A stretch of DNA of 64,000 bases from Mesorhizobium_K marinum (GCF_040813715.1 NZ_JBFOCH010000015.1); one strand, 5' to 3'; counted from the first letter of the stretch, positions 36,461 to 45,468 are shown. Program-made: numbers and translations. The notes: generated from the sequence alone by a model not told the origin.

Positions 36461-37434
36461 TCAGGAAGCTGGCGCGACCGCGACGTTGTCGATCAGCCTG
36501 ACCTCGCCGAGCCAGACGGCGGCGAGCAGCCGCGCGGGCTCCGACGCGCGCTCGAGCGGCGCGAGTGTCGCCTGCGACCTTAGCTCGATATAGTCGACAG
36601 CGCCGAACCCGGCGCGGCCGAGCGCGTTGCGGGCATCGGCGAGCAGCGGGACGGCGGCGGCGCCGGCGGCAAGCTTTTCCGCCGCGTCGAACAGCACGGC
36701 GGCGAGGCGCGGCGCGAGCGCGCGCTCCTCCGGCGAAAGCCGCACGTTGCGCGACGACATGGCGAGCCCGTCCACCTCGCGGACGGTCGGGCAGGCGATC
36801 ACCTCGATCGCGATGTCGAGGTCGTGCGCCATGCGGCGCACCACCTGCAGCTGCTGGAAATCCTTCTCGCCGAAGAAGGCGCAGTCGGCGCCTGACTGCA
36901 GGAAGAGCTTGGCGACCACCGTGGCAACGCCGTCGAAATGGCCGGGACGGAAAGCGCCTTCCATGCCCTCGCTCGCTCCGTCGACCGAAACGGTCGTCGA
37001 AAAGCCCTGCGGATAGATCGCCTCGGCGTCAGGCGCATAGAGCAGATGCGCGCCCGCGACGGCGAGCTTGGCGGCGTCGCTCTCCTCGGTGCGCGGGTAG
37101 GCCGCGAGGTCGGCCGGACTGTTGAACTGCCTGGGGTTGACGAACAGGGTGACGATGACGCGGTCGGTCCTCGCCAGTCCGGCGCGGACGAGGCTGATAT
37201 GTCCGTCATGCAGGGCGCCCATGGTCGGAACGAGGCCGACGGACAGGCCTTCGGCGCGCCAGCCGGAAACGGCCGCGCGCAGCGCCNTCTCGCCAGCCCG
37301 GCGCGGACAAGGCTGATATGCCCGTCATGCAGGGCGCCCATGGTCGGAACGAGGCCGACGGACAGGCCTTCGGCGCGCCAGCCGGAAACGGCCGCGCGCA
37401 GCGCCTGAACGGTCCTGACGATCGAGACGGCCAT
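36461..37434 (-). CDS. panC: Pantothenate synthetase, with assembly join
   Basis: Condenses D-pantoate with beta-alanine using ATP, the last step to vitamin B5. Motifs: LVPTMGALHDGHISLV (class I synthetase HxGH), VTLFVNPRQFN, FGEKDFQQLQVVRRM and the KMSKS-like MSSRNVRLSPEERA. The N at 37287 with 116 duplicated bases breaks the frame near the N-terminus. Removing 119 bases gives 284 residues, the family length. The ATG shares its A with the panB stop (TGATG), so panB and panC are translationally coupled. Confidence 0.93.
37171..37405. repeat. Unmerged contig ends around N at 37287
   Basis: Bases 37171-37286 recur as 37290-37405 with three mismatches, inside the 5' part of panC. Confidence 0.9.
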
Positions 37435-38267
37435 CAGGCTGACGTCCCTGGTGCGACGTCGGAAAAGACGTGTTCGGGGGCAGGGAACCGGCGCGCGCGC
37501 ACATCGTCGCAATAGGCCGCGACCGCCTCGGCGGCGACCTGCCCGAGTTCGCCGTAGCGCCTGACGAATTTCGGCCGGAAGTCGGTGAACAGGCCGAGCA
37601 TGTCGTCGACGACGAGGATCTGGCCGTCGCAGGCCGCCGATGCGCCGATGCCGATCGTCGGGATGTCGATGTCGGCGGTGATGGCGCGGGCGAGCGTTTC
37701 GGGCACCTTCTCCAGGACGACGGCGAAGGCGCCGGCATCGGCGACCGCGCTCGCGTCGGCGGCGATCCTGGCGGCGTCCGCGCCGCGCCCCTGCACCGCA
37801 TAGCCACCGAACGTGTTGACGGCCTGCGGCGTCAGGCCGACATGCGCCATGACCGGGATGCCGCGCGCGACGAGGAAGCGGATCGTCTCGGCCATGTCGA
37901 CGCCGCCCTCGAGCTTGACGGCGGCGCAGCCCGTCTCGGCCATGACGCGGGCTGCGTTGCGGAACGCCTGCGCGGGACTTTCCTCATAGGTGCCGAACGG
38001 CATGTCGATGACGAGCAGCGCGTTCTCCACGCCGCGCCTGACCGCCTGGCCGTGCAGAATCATCATGTCGAGCGTGACGGCGAGCGTGGACGGCAGGCCG
38101 TGCAGCACCATGCCGACGCTGTCGCCGACCAGGACGATGTCGCAGTGCCGGTCGACGATACGAGCGACCGGCGTGGTGTAGGCCGTCAGGCAGGCGAGGG
38201 GCGCGCCGCCCTTCCTCGCGCGGATGGATTTCGGGCTGGCCCCGCTCGCCTGGGCGGCGGCGCTCAC
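37434..38267 (-). CDS. panB: 3-methyl-2-oxobutanoate hydroxymethyltransferase
   Basis: Makes ketopantoate from 2-oxoisovalerate and methylene-tetrahydrofolate, the first committed step to pantothenate. The 277-residue TIM barrel has CLTAYTTPVARIVDRHCDIV, the metal/substrate motif LVGDSVGMVLHG, KLEGG, PVMAHVGLTPQAVNTFGGY and IPTIGIGASAACDGQILVVD. It is first in the panB-panC operon, with a one-base overlap. coaBC lies upstream on the same strand, so most of the CoA-precursor genes cluster here. Confidence 0.96.
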   Translation of the reverse strand: MSAAAQASGASPKSIRARKGGAPLACLTAYTTPVARIVDRHCDIVLVGDSVGMVLHGLPSTLAVTLDMMILHGQAVRRGVENALLVIDMPFGTYEESPAQAFRNAARVMAETGCAAVKLEGGVDMAETIRFLVARGIPVMAHVGLTPQAVNTFGGYAVQGRGADAARIAADASAVADAGAFAVVLEKVPETLARAITADIDIPTIGIGASAACDGQILVVDDMLGLFTDFRPKFVRRYGELGQVAAEAVAAYCDDVRARRFPAPEHVFSDVAPGTSA

Positions 38268-38470
38268 GGCGTCTTCCGGGGCAGAGAAAATGAGGTGGCG
38301 GTCGACATCGGCGGCTCCGTCCCGAGGGGTATGCGCCTGAACCGGCTCCCTGGGGACGCGGTTCCGGCTTCGCGCTCAAGCGTGTCGCGCATGAGCGTGG
38401 CCGCGTTTGCCACAATTTTGTGCAAGTGCGAAGAAGGAAAGATGCCGCAGCGTGAACCCGGCCGCCGGCG

Positions 38471-39712
38471 CTACACGGCGGTCGTCGCCAGCCGGCTGGC
38501 GACGAGGGCGGCGAGGCGGTCCGCCACTTCGTCCTTGGAGAGTTCGGGCCATTCCTCGACGCCGGCCCTGGAGACGACCTTCACGCGGTTTCGGTCGCCG
38601 CCCATGACGCCGCCCGAACTGGTGCCGGCAGGGCCGACGTCGTTGGCGACGATGAGGTCCGCGCCCTTCTTCTTCAGCTTGGCTTCGGCGTTCTTCAGCA
38701 CGTTCTGCGTCTCGGCGGCGAAGCCGATGACCAGCCAGGGCCGCTTCCTGTGGTGGCCGACGGTGGCAAGGATGTCGGGATTCTCGACCATCTTAAGCGC
38801 CGGCGGTCCCTTGCCGGCGACCTTCTTGATCTTCTGTCCGGCCGGATCGGCGGTTCGCCAGTCGGCGACCGCGGCGACGAAGATCGCGGCGTCCGCCGGC
38901 AGCAACTGCTCGACCGCGTCGCGCATTTCCTCGGCGCGCTCGACATGCACGGTCTTGACGCCGAGGGGGTCCGGGATGGTGACCGGGCCGGAAACCAGGC
39001 GGACGTCGGCGCCGAGCCGGGCGAGCGCGGCGGCAATCGCATGGCCCTGCTTGCCCGACGAGCGGTTTGCGATGTAGCGCACCGGGTCGATCGGCTCGTG
39101 CGTCGGGCCGGAGGTGACGATGATCTTCTTGCCGGCGAGCGGCTTGGGGCGGCTGTCGAAAACAGTCTCGATCGCCGCGACGATCTCCAGCGGTTCGGCC
39201 ATGCGACCGGCGCCGGCCTCGCCGCTCTCGGCCATTTCGCCGCTGTTGGGCCCGACGAAGGCGATGCCGTCCTTTTCGAGCGTCCCGCGGTTGCGCCGGA
39301 TGGCGGCGTGCGTCCACATCCTCGGGTTCATGGCGGGCGCCATCAGCACCTTCTTGTCGGTCGCCAGCAGGACGGTTGAGGCGAGGTCGTTGGCGAGGCC
39401 GCCGGCGAGCTTCGCCATCAGGTCTGCGGTGGCCGGCGCGACAACGATCAGGTCGGCTTCGCGCGACAGGCGGATATGGCCGACATCGTGCTCGTCCTGG
39501 CGGTCGAACAGGTCGGTGAAGACATGATCGGCAGTGAGCGCGCCGACCGAGAGCGGGGTGACGAACTCCTGCGCGGCCGCCGTCATCACGCAGCGCACCG
39601 CCGCGCCGCGCTCGCGCAGCCGGCGGATCAGGTCGAGCGACTTGTAGGCAGCGATGCCGCCGCCGATGACGAGCAGGATGCGCTTTCCGGAAAGGGTCAT
39701 GGCCACCGTCAT
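38471..39712 (-). CDS. coaBC: Bifunctional phosphopantothenoylcysteine decarboxylase/synthase
   Basis: Two-step CoA biosynthesis enzyme. The N-terminal CoaC flavoprotein domain (residues 1 to about 190) shows VIGGGIAAYKSLDLIRRL, the active-site His in HDVGHIRLSREADLIVVAPA, and APAMNPRMW. The C-terminal CoaB domain has IIVTSGPTHEPIDPVRYIAN, then NRSSGKQGHAIAAAL, and KKKGADLIVANDVG. The length is 413 residues. The ATG at 39712 overlaps the vapC stop by four bases (ATGA), so the toxin-antitoxin pair may be transcribed with coaBC; a second Met at 39700 is possible. Confidence 0.95.
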   Translation of the reverse strand: MTVAMTLSGKRILLVIGGGIAAYKSLDLIRRLRERGAAVRCVMTAAAQEFVTPLSVGALTADHVFTDLFDRQDEHDVGHIRLSREADLIVVAPATADLMAKLAGGLANDLASTVLLATDKKVLMAPAMNPRMWTHAAIRRNRGTLEKDGIAFVGPNSGEMAESGEAGAGRMAEPLEIVAAIETVFDSRPKPLAGKKIIVTSGPTHEPIDPVRYIANRSSGKQGHAIAAALARLGADVRLVSGPVTIPDPLGVKTVHVERAEEMRDAVEQLLPADAAIFVAAVADWRTADPAGQKIKKVAGKGPPALKMVENPDILATVGHHRKRPWLVIGFAAETQNVLKNAEAKLKKKGADLIVANDVGPAGTSSGGVMGGDRNRVKVVSRAGVEEWPELSKDEVADRLAALVASRLATTAV

Positions 39713-40119
39713 GCCGGCTTCAGCGCCGGCTTGATGTCGGTATGGACGAAATCGTCGCCCTTGAACAGAAGCGGAAGGTTGCGCGACCTGGCGAGGGCGT
39801 AGGCGAAGCAGTCGCCCATGTTCAGTACTGCTGCCCTGCCACTGCCTCTGCCATATCGAGCATAGGCATCACGGGCGATCGCGAGTTGCCCGGCGTCAAA
39901 GGGAACGATTTCCGGTTCGACCAAATCCAGGAAGTCATCCACCTGACGCGCTTTCATCGGAAAGTTGTCGCGAACGGACACACAGTACGTCTCGTGAACC
40001 GTCGCTGCACTAACCATTGGTGAAGCCGTCCGGTCCAGGTAGACCCTGAACGTATCGGCGTCCGGCTCGCGCAGCAGCACAGAGATGATGGCCGAGGTAT
40101 CGATGACGAAGCCGCTCAC
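39709..40119 (-). CDS. vapC: PIN-domain toxin (VapC/FitB type)
   Basis: A 136-residue PIN ribonuclease toxin. The acidic metal site is complete: Asp7 (VIDTSAIISVLL), Glu43 (ATVHETYCV), Asp103 (NMGDCFAYALA) and Asp122/123 (LLFKGDDFVHTDI). VapC toxins cut specific RNAs such as initiator tRNA when the antitoxin is degraded; the target here is unknown. The start overlaps the antitoxin stop by four bases. The pair sits between ubiB and coaBC. Confidence 0.92.
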   Translation of the reverse strand: MSGFVIDTSAIISVLLREPDADTFRVYLDRTASPMVSAATVHETYCVSVRDNFPMKARQVDDFLDLVEPEIVPFDAGQLAIARDAYARYGRGSGRAAVLNMGDCFAYALARSRNLPLLFKGDDFVHTDIKPALKPA

Positions 40120-40361
40120 CGAAGGCCTTCATCCCACATTTCGTCGCTGACCTGCTTCAGGTCGAAAGGCTCGGTAGGCATTGCGCCCAACTTGCGCAAC
40201 TCGTCGAGGATCGGTTTCCGCCGGCGACCAACAGGCGTAGCGACGCCGCGGGCGAGCGCGTCGCGCGCCTCCTGTTCCATCGAGACGCCGCGATCGGCTG
40301 CTCGCCTGCGCAATTCACGCTTCAGGTCGTCGGGGACATTGCGGATCATCATAGTGGCCAT
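40116..40361 (-). CDS. vapB: Ribbon-helix-helix antitoxin (VapB/FitA type)
   Basis: An 81-residue antitoxin. The N-terminal ribbon-helix-helix DNA-binding part is MATMMIRNVPDDLKRELRRR, then ADRGVSMEQEARDALARGV. The acidic, Trp-containing C-terminus (DLKQVSDEMWDEGLR) should wrap the toxin active site. It overlaps vapC by four bases. A GGAG site precedes the ATG. The promoter directly upstream carries a large inverted repeat, the probable operator for autorepression by the VapBC complex. Confidence 0.9.
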   Translation of the reverse strand: MATMMIRNVPDDLKRELRRRAADRGVSMEQEARDALARGVATPVGRRRKPILDELRKLGAMPTEPFDLKQVSDEMWDEGLR

Positions 40362-40372
40362 TATGAAGTCTC

Positions 40373-40411
40373 CAATGCTAGCAATGTAAGCATTGCTAGC
40401 ATTGCAGTCAA
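40373..40411 (-). promoter_or_regulatory. vapBC promoter with nested palindromic operator
   Basis: Perfect 14-bp inverted repeat: CAATGCTAGCAATG (40373-40386), spacer TAAG, CATTGCTAGCATTG (40391-40404). Each arm itself holds the palindrome TTGCTAGCAA or its near match centred on GCTAGC. On the minus strand TTGACT (40411-40406), a 17-base spacer and TACATT (40388-40383) form a good promoter, so the operator covers the spacer, the -10 and the start site. This is the layout expected for binding of two RHH dimers and autorepression. Confidence 0.8.
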
Positions 40412-40412
40412 A

Positions 40413-41987
40413 TCAGCTGATCTGCCAGCCGATCCAGACCAGCGCCAGCGCGATGACCCAGAGCGCCACGCGGCCCCAGCGGGCGGCACGCGCCTCGGCC
40501 TTGCCGATGGCGCGGGCCGTCTCCTCGTCGAAGCGCAGGCCGTTCTCGGCCATGGCGTCAAACTCGCGCGACAGGCGCTCGGCGCGGTGGGCGAGGTCGG
40601 GCGCCTGGCGGGCCAGCGAGACCAGCGCGCCGACGCCTTCGCGGGCGTCGTCGAGCATGCCCCTGGGGCCGAGGTTCTCGCGGATCCAGGCGCCGACGAC
40701 GGGCTCGGACGTCTTCCACATGTTGAAATGCGGATCGAGTGTGCGCGCCACGCCCTCGACGACCACCATCGTCTTCTGCAGCAGAACGAGTTCGGGCCGG
40801 GTCTCCATGTCGAACAGGTCGGTCACCTCGAACAGCAGCGTCAGCAGGCGCGCCATCGAGATCGTCTCGGCCGGCTGGCCATGGATCGGCTCGCCGATGG
40901 CGCGTATGGCCTGAGCGAAGGCGTCGACATTGTGGGTGCGCGGCACGTAGCCGGCCTCGAAATGCACCTCCGCGACACGATGGTAGTCGCGCGTGATGAA
41001 TCCGTAGAGGATCTCGGCGAGGAAGCGCCGCTCCTTCTTGCCGAGCCGTCCGGTAATGCCGAAATCGACGCCGACGATGGTGCCGTCCGGCTCGACGAAC
41101 AGGTTGCCGGGATGCATGTCGGCATGGAAGAAGCCGTCGCGCAGCGTGTGGCGCAGGAACGACTGGACGAGCGTGGCGGCCAGCCCCTCGAGGTCGTGGC
41201 CGGCGGCGGCGAGCCCGGCGACATCCGACAGCTTCGTGCCCTCGATCCATTCGAGCGTCAGCACGTCGCGGCCGGTGCGCGCCCAGTCAACGGCCGGCAC
41301 GCGGAAGCCCGGATCATCCCTGGTGTTCTCGCCGATCTCGGACAGCGCCGCGGCCTCGAGCCGCAGATCCATCTCGATCTTGGTGGTCTGGGCGAGCGTG
41401 CGGGTCACCTCGACGGGACGCAGCCGGCGGGTTGCCGGGATGTAGCGCTCCTGCATGCGCGCGGCGAGGAAATAGGAGTCGAGGTCTCGCTGGAACGCGC
41501 GGCGCACGCCCGGCCGGATGACCTTGACCGCCAGCTTGACGGGCTTGCCGTCGCGCTCGACCTCGGCCGGGTGGACCTGGGCTATCGACGCGGCGGCGAC
41601 CGGTTCGCCGAGCGTGATGAAGAGGTCCCCGACGGGCCGGCCGAGCGAGCCTTCGATCGCTGATACCGAATCGGCCATCGGGAAGGTTTCCATGCGGTCC
41701 TGCAGCAAGGCGAGGTCGATGGCGATGTCGTTGCCGACGACGTCGGGGCGCGTGGCGAGGAACTGGCCGAGCTTGACGTAGGACGGGCCGAGGCGCGCGA
41801 TCGCCGCCGCCAGCCGGTCGCTGCGCCCGCGGCGCAGGGCGCGCCGCTTGGTGAACAGTCGCGCGACGCGCCAGCCGAACTTCGGCAGGCCTGACAACTG
41901 GTCGCCAGGCATCGCCGCGACGACGCCTTCGCGCACCATGATCCAGCCGGCCCGTGCCAGCCTGAGCGCCGCTGCGACGTCACTCAT
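40413..41987 (-). CDS. ubiB: Ubiquinone biosynthesis kinase-like protein UbiB
   Basis: Atypical kinase/ATPase of the ABC1/ADCK family needed for ubiquinone synthesis, at the inner membrane. The 524-residue protein shows the KxGQ motif (LGPSYVKLGQFLATRPDV), the Ala-rich loop (AAASIAQVH), the VAIK-like Lys (VKLAVKVIRPGV), the catalytic-loop region FHADMHPGNLFV with GVDFGITGRLGKKERR, and a C-terminal membrane anchor (about residues 500-523). It lies 25 bases downstream of ubiE on the same strand, a conserved pair. Confidence 0.95.
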   Translation of the reverse strand: MSDVAAALRLARAGWIMVREGVVAAMPGDQLSGLPKFGWRVARLFTKRRALRRGRSDRLAAAIARLGPSYVKLGQFLATRPDVVGNDIAIDLALLQDRMETFPMADSVSAIEGSLGRPVGDLFITLGEPVAAASIAQVHPAEVERDGKPVKLAVKVIRPGVRRAFQRDLDSYFLAARMQERYIPATRRLRPVEVTRTLAQTTKIEMDLRLEAAALSEIGENTRDDPGFRVPAVDWARTGRDVLTLEWIEGTKLSDVAGLAAAGHDLEGLAATLVQSFLRHTLRDGFFHADMHPGNLFVEPDGTIVGVDFGITGRLGKKERRFLAEILYGFITRDYHRVAEVHFEAGYVPRTHNVDAFAQAIRAIGEPIHGQPAETISMARLLTLLFEVTDLFDMETRPELVLLQKTMVVVEGVARTLDPHFNMWKTSEPVVGAWIRENLGPRGMLDDAREGVGALVSLARQAPDLAHRAERLSREFDAMAENGLRFDEETARAIGKAEARAARWGRVALWVIALALVWIGWQIS

Positions 41988-42012
41988 GGCGCGATGTCCG
42001 CCAAAATCCGCG

Positions 42013-42789
42013 TCAAAGCTTCCAGCCCGAATGCAGGGCGGCGATGCCGCCGGTGTAGTTGCGGAACGTGACGCGGTCGAAGCCGGCCTGGCGGATCATC
42101 GCCGCGAAGCTCTCCTGGTTGGGGAACTTGCGGATCGATTCGACCAGGTAGGAATACGGCTCGCTTTCGCCCGTCACGACCTGGCCGATGCGCGGGATGG
42201 CATTGAACGACCAGGCCTCGTAGGCGCGGTCGAGCAGCGGCATGTCGACTTCGGAGAATTCCAGGCAGAGGAAGCGGCCGCCGGGCTTCAGCACGCGGAA
42301 GGCCTCGGCGAGCGCCACGTCGATGCGCGGCACGTTGCGGATGCCGAAGGCGATCGTGTAGGCGTCGAAGGTCTCGTCGGCGAAGGGCAGTTCCTCGGCA
42401 TTGGCCTCGACGAAGTCGACGGCGTCGGCGTAGCCCTTCTTTTCGGCGCGGTCGCGGCCGACCGCCAGCATCGAGCCGTTGATGTCGAGGACCGTCGCGC
42501 GGGCATGGCCGTGCGAGGCATCGACGATGCGAAAGGCGATGTCGCCGGTGCCGCCGGCGACGTCGAGCACGCGCCAGCCGTCGCGCTTCGGCGGATTGAG
42601 GAAGGAGACCATGGCGTCCTTCCACAAGCGGTGCAGCCCGCCCGACATAAGGTCGTTCATCAGGTCGTAGCGGCCGGCGACCTTGTGGAAGACCTCGTTG
42701 ACGAGCGGCTGCTTGGCGCCTTCGTCGACGCTTTTGAAGCCGTAGGAGGTCGCCATGTCCTGGGCGGCGGTGGAACGTTGTTCTGACAT
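42013..42789 (-). CDS. ubiE: Ubiquinone/menaquinone C-methyltransferase UbiE
   Basis: SAM-dependent methyltransferase of quinone biosynthesis, 258 residues. Signatures: YDLMNDLMSGGLHRLWKDAM, the SAM motif VLDVAGGTGDIAF, AFGIRNVPRIDVALAEAFRV and LKPGGRFLCLEFS. The C-terminus EPYSYLVESIRKFPNQESFA is also typical. The ATG at 42789 (MSEQRSTAAQDMATSYGF) is chosen; a 14-residue extension upstream is not family-like. It is divergent from add and first in the ubiE-ubiB unit. Confidence 0.96.
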   Translation of the reverse strand: MSEQRSTAAQDMATSYGFKSVDEGAKQPLVNEVFHKVAGRYDLMNDLMSGGLHRLWKDAMVSFLNPPKRDGWRVLDVAGGTGDIAFRIVDASHGHARATVLDINGSMLAVGRDRAEKKGYADAVDFVEANAEELPFADETFDAYTIAFGIRNVPRIDVALAEAFRVLKPGGRFLCLEFSEVDMPLLDRAYEAWSFNAIPRIGQVVTGESEPYSYLVESIRKFPNQESFAAMIRQAGFDRVTFRNYTGGIAALHSGWKL

Positions 42790-42871
42790 TATCGTGTACC
42801 AATACAAGGCGGCCGGACCATAGCCGATCACTTCCGGCGACGCTATGGTTGCCGGCGCGGTGTTCGGCCGC

Positions 42872-43122
42872 GCCGGGCGGGCGTCAACCCAAGCTCATAT
42901 ATGGAACCAGCATGCCTTTGAAAGCGGAACTGCACTGCCACATCGAGGGGGCGGCGTCGCCGGAACTCGTCATCCGCCAGGCGGCGAAATACGGCANGCC
43001 GGGCGGGCGTCAACCCAAGCTCATATATGGAACCAGCATGCCTTTGAAAGCGGAACTGCACTGCCACATCGAGGGGGCGGCGTCGCCGGAACTCGTCATC
43101 CGCCAGGCGACGAAATACGGCA
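42872..43122. repeat. Unmerged contig ends around N at 42997
   Basis: Bases 42872-42996 recur as 42998-43122 with one mismatch. The duplication repeats the add start codon (42912 and 43038) in the same frame, which creates a false 42-residue N-terminal extension. Confidence 0.9.
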
Positions 43123-44018
43123 GGGACGCGTCGCCCTTCATCCGGGACGGCGCTTTCGTCTGGCATGACTTCACCTCCTTCCTCGCCGCCTATGACTTTT
43201 CCGCCGATCTCTTCCGCACGGAGGACGACTATGCGCGGTTGTCCGAGCACTACCTGACGAGCCTGGCGCGCGACGGCGCGGTCTATTCGGAGTTCTTCAT
43301 CTCGCCCGACCATGCGCTGAAGGCGGGACTGTCGCCGGCCGCCTATGCCGACGCCCTCGGCGAGGGGATCGTCAGGGCGAGAGCCAAGACCGGCATCGAG
43401 GCGCGCATGATCGTCACCGGCGTGCGCCATGTCGGCATCGAGGCGGTCGAGCAGGCCGCGCGTTTCGCCGTGAAATGCGGCAATCCGCTGGTGACCGGCT
43501 TCGGCCTCGCCGGCGACGAGCGGGTCGGCGGCTTCGACGATTTCGTGCGCGCCTTCGAGATCGCGCGCGAGGCCGGACTGGGCATCACCGTGCATGCCGG
43601 CGAACTCACCGGGTGGCAGACCGTGGCAGCCGCGCTCGACCACATCCGGCCCTCGCGCATCGGCCACGGCGTCAGGGCGATCGAGAATCCGGACCTCGTC
43701 AAACGCATCGCCGACGAGGGCGTGGTGCTGGAATGCTGCCCGGGCTCGAACGTCGCGCTGGCGGTCTTCCCCAGTTTCGCCGAACACCCGTTTCCGGCGC
43801 TGATGGCGGCCGGATGCAAGGTGACGCTGAATTCGGACGACCCGCCCTATTTCCATACGTCCCTGAAGCGCGAATACGACATCGCGTCCGCGCACTTCGG
43901 CATGAGCGACAAGGCGCTGCTGGGCGTCACCAGGACGGCCATCGAGGCGGCTTTCGTCGACCGCAAGACCAAGCAGGCGCTGCTGGCGAAGCTCGGCCGG
44001 GCCGGCCAACGCCGCTGA
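43038..44018 (+). CDS. add: Adenosine deaminase
   Basis: Zinc enzyme converting adenosine or deoxyadenosine to inosine for purine salvage. The 326-residue TIM barrel shows the metal site LKAELHCHIEGAA (HxH), the catalytic VHAGELTGW with His and Glu, RIGHGVRAIENPDL, ECCPGSNVAL and the metal Asp in TLNSDDPPYF. The coordinates use the second copy of the duplicated 5' end, because it joins the rest of the gene. upp follows on the same strand. Its product inosine is the substrate of the purine nucleoside phosphorylase encoded at 46791. Confidence 0.93.
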   Translation: MPLKAELHCHIEGAASPELVIRQATKYGRDASPFIRDGAFVWHDFTSFLAAYDFSADLFRTEDDYARLSEHYLTSLARDGAVYSEFFISPDHALKAGLSPAAYADALGEGIVRARAKTGIEARMIVTGVRHVGIEAVEQAARFAVKCGNPLVTGFGLAGDERVGGFDDFVRAFEIAREAGLGITVHAGELTGWQTVAAALDHIRPSRIGHGVRAIENPDLVKRIADEGVVLECCPGSNVALAVFPSFAEHPFPALMAAGCKVTLNSDDPPYFHTSLKREYDIASAHFGMSDKALLGVTRTAIEAAFVDRKTKQALLAKLGRAGQRR

Positions 44019-44106
44019 AAATTGTGGTCGGCCGCAGCTAGGCCGTTTCTTGCGCGGAGCAATCCCGCTAGGGTCGGCCAAAAGCCACGGTTCCAGGAGA
44101 GTTCCC

Positions 44107-44736
44107 ATGAAAAGCGTCACGGTGGTCGACCATCCGCTCGTGCAGCACAAGCTGACGATCATGCGCGACAAGGAAACCTCCACCGCGGGATTCCGGCGGC
44201 TGCTGCGCGAGATTTCGCTGCTGCTGGGCTACGAGGTGACGCGCAACCTCGAACTGACCACCAAGACGATCGAGACGCCGCTGCAGACCATGGAGGCGCC
44301 GACGCTGGAGGGCAAGAAGCTGGTCTTCGCCTCGGTGCTCCGGGCCGGAAACGGGCTGCTCGAGGGCCTTCTCGACCTGGTGCCGGCGGCGCGCGTCGCG
44401 CATGTCGGCCTCTACCGCGACCACGACACGCTGCAAGCGGTCGAATACTTCTTCAAGGCGCCGAGCGACCTTGGCGATCGCCTGGTGATCGTCGTCGATC
44501 CGATGCTCGCGACGGCCAATTCGGCGATCGCGGCGATCGACATGCTGAAGGGGCGCGGCGCCACCAATTTGCGGTTCCTGTGCCTGCTCGCCGCGCCGGA
44601 GGGCATCGATCGCTTCACCGCCGCGCATCCCGACGTGCCGGTCTTCACCGCCTCGATCGACGAGCGGCTGAACGAGAAGGGCTATATCGTGCCCGGCCTC
44701 GGCGACGCGGGCGACCGCATGTACGGCACGAAGTAG
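44107..44736 (+). CDS. upp: Uracil phosphoribosyltransferase
   Basis: Salvages uracil to UMP with PRPP. The 209-residue protein has HPLVQHKLTIMRDKETSTAG, the VLRAGNGLLEGLLDLVP strand, the PRPP-binding VIVVDPMLATANSAIAAIDM and the uracil-binding YIVPGLGDAGDRMYGTK at the C-terminus. Length is standard. It sits 88 bases after add, with two hairpins behind it, and supplies the final step for pyrimidine bases released by the neighbouring salvage enzymes. Confidence 0.96.
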   Translation: MKSVTVVDHPLVQHKLTIMRDKETSTAGFRRLLREISLLLGYEVTRNLELTTKTIETPLQTMEAPTLEGKKLVFASVLRAGNGLLEGLLDLVPAARVAHVGLYRDHDTLQAVEYFFKAPSDLGDRLVIVVDPMLATANSAIAAIDMLKGRGATNLRFLCLLAAPEGIDRFTAAHPDVPVFTASIDERLNEKGYIVPGLGDAGDRMYGTK

Positions 44737-44761
44737 CGGCGTTTACCCGCCGTTAACACAA

Positions 44762-44816
44762 CCGCCGGAAACCGCGAGGTTCCGGCGGCGATCGCGGCCG
44801 CCGTTAAGGCCGCGAT
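44762..44816 (+). terminator. Tandem hairpins after upp
   Basis: CCGCCGGAA (44762-44770) pairs with TTCCGGCGG (44780-44788). ATCGCGGCC (44791-44799) pairs with GGCCGCGAT (44808-44816). Both are perfect 9-bp stems between upp and the next gene; there is no T-run. Confidence 0.45.
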
Positions 44817-44859
44817 GGCCGCCGACGGCTATGATCGGTCCGACTAACCGGTCCCGGAC

Positions 44860-45426
44860 ATGCTGCGCAAGCTGATCATCCTCGTCGTCTGTGCCGTCGC
44901 CTCGGCGTCGGTGCCGCTTCTGTACGAGCGCAACCCCGATCTCTTCCGCCGCCTGCTGGGCCAGGCCGGGGAAACCCAGGCCGCGCCGCCGACGATCGCC
45001 AAGGCCGAGATACGCACGGCGAATGCGCCCGCGCCGACGACCGAGGTGCTGCTCGGACGGAAGGTGCGCATCGCCGCCGACGGTCAGGGCCACTTCAGCG
45101 CGGATTTCCGGCTGAACGGGCGCAGCGTCGACGCGCTGGTCGACACCGGCGCGACGCTGGTGGCGATGAATGCGTCGACGGCGCGCCGGGTCGGCATCAA
45201 GGTCATGCCGGCCGATTTCAAGTACAAGGTGAGGACTGCGAACGGCGAGACCCGGGCGGCCGGCGTCACCATCGACAAGCTGCAGATCGGCCGCATCCTG
45301 GTCGAGAATGTCGAGGCCGTGGTGCTCGACGACAAGGCGCTCGATGGCACGCTGATCGGCGTCAGCTTCCTCAAGCGCCTGGCGAAATACCAGGTCGAGA
45401 ACGGCGCCCTGCTGCTGGTCCAGTGA
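44860..45426 (+). CDS. TIGR02281-type membrane-anchored aspartic protease
   Basis: A 188-residue protein with one N-terminal membrane anchor (residues 3-21) and a retropepsin-like clan AA domain. The catalytic motif ALVDTGATLVAMN places Asp95. The second family block IDKLQIGRILVENVEAVVLD and the GVSFLKRL end are typical of the TIGR02281 family in alphaproteobacteria. With a single DTG per chain it should act as a dimer, facing the periplasm. The substrate is unknown. It is convergent with deoA. Confidence 0.88.
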   Translation: MLRKLIILVVCAVASASVPLLYERNPDLFRRLLGQAGETQAAPPTIAKAEIRTANAPAPTTEVLLGRKVRIAADGQGHFSADFRLNGRSVDALVDTGATLVAMNASTARRVGIKVMPADFKYKVRTANGETRAAGVTIDKLQIGRILVENVEAVVLDDKALDGTLIGVSFLKRLAKYQVENGALLLVQ

Positions 45427-45468
45427 CCCGGGGCAATCCCGGCCGGATTTCGCCCGTCCGGACTTGCC

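Noticed and set aside
42912..43037. Upstream start of add giving a longer protein
   Set aside because: It is the duplicated 5' end in front of the N at 42997; the sequence is repeated almost exactly from 43038.
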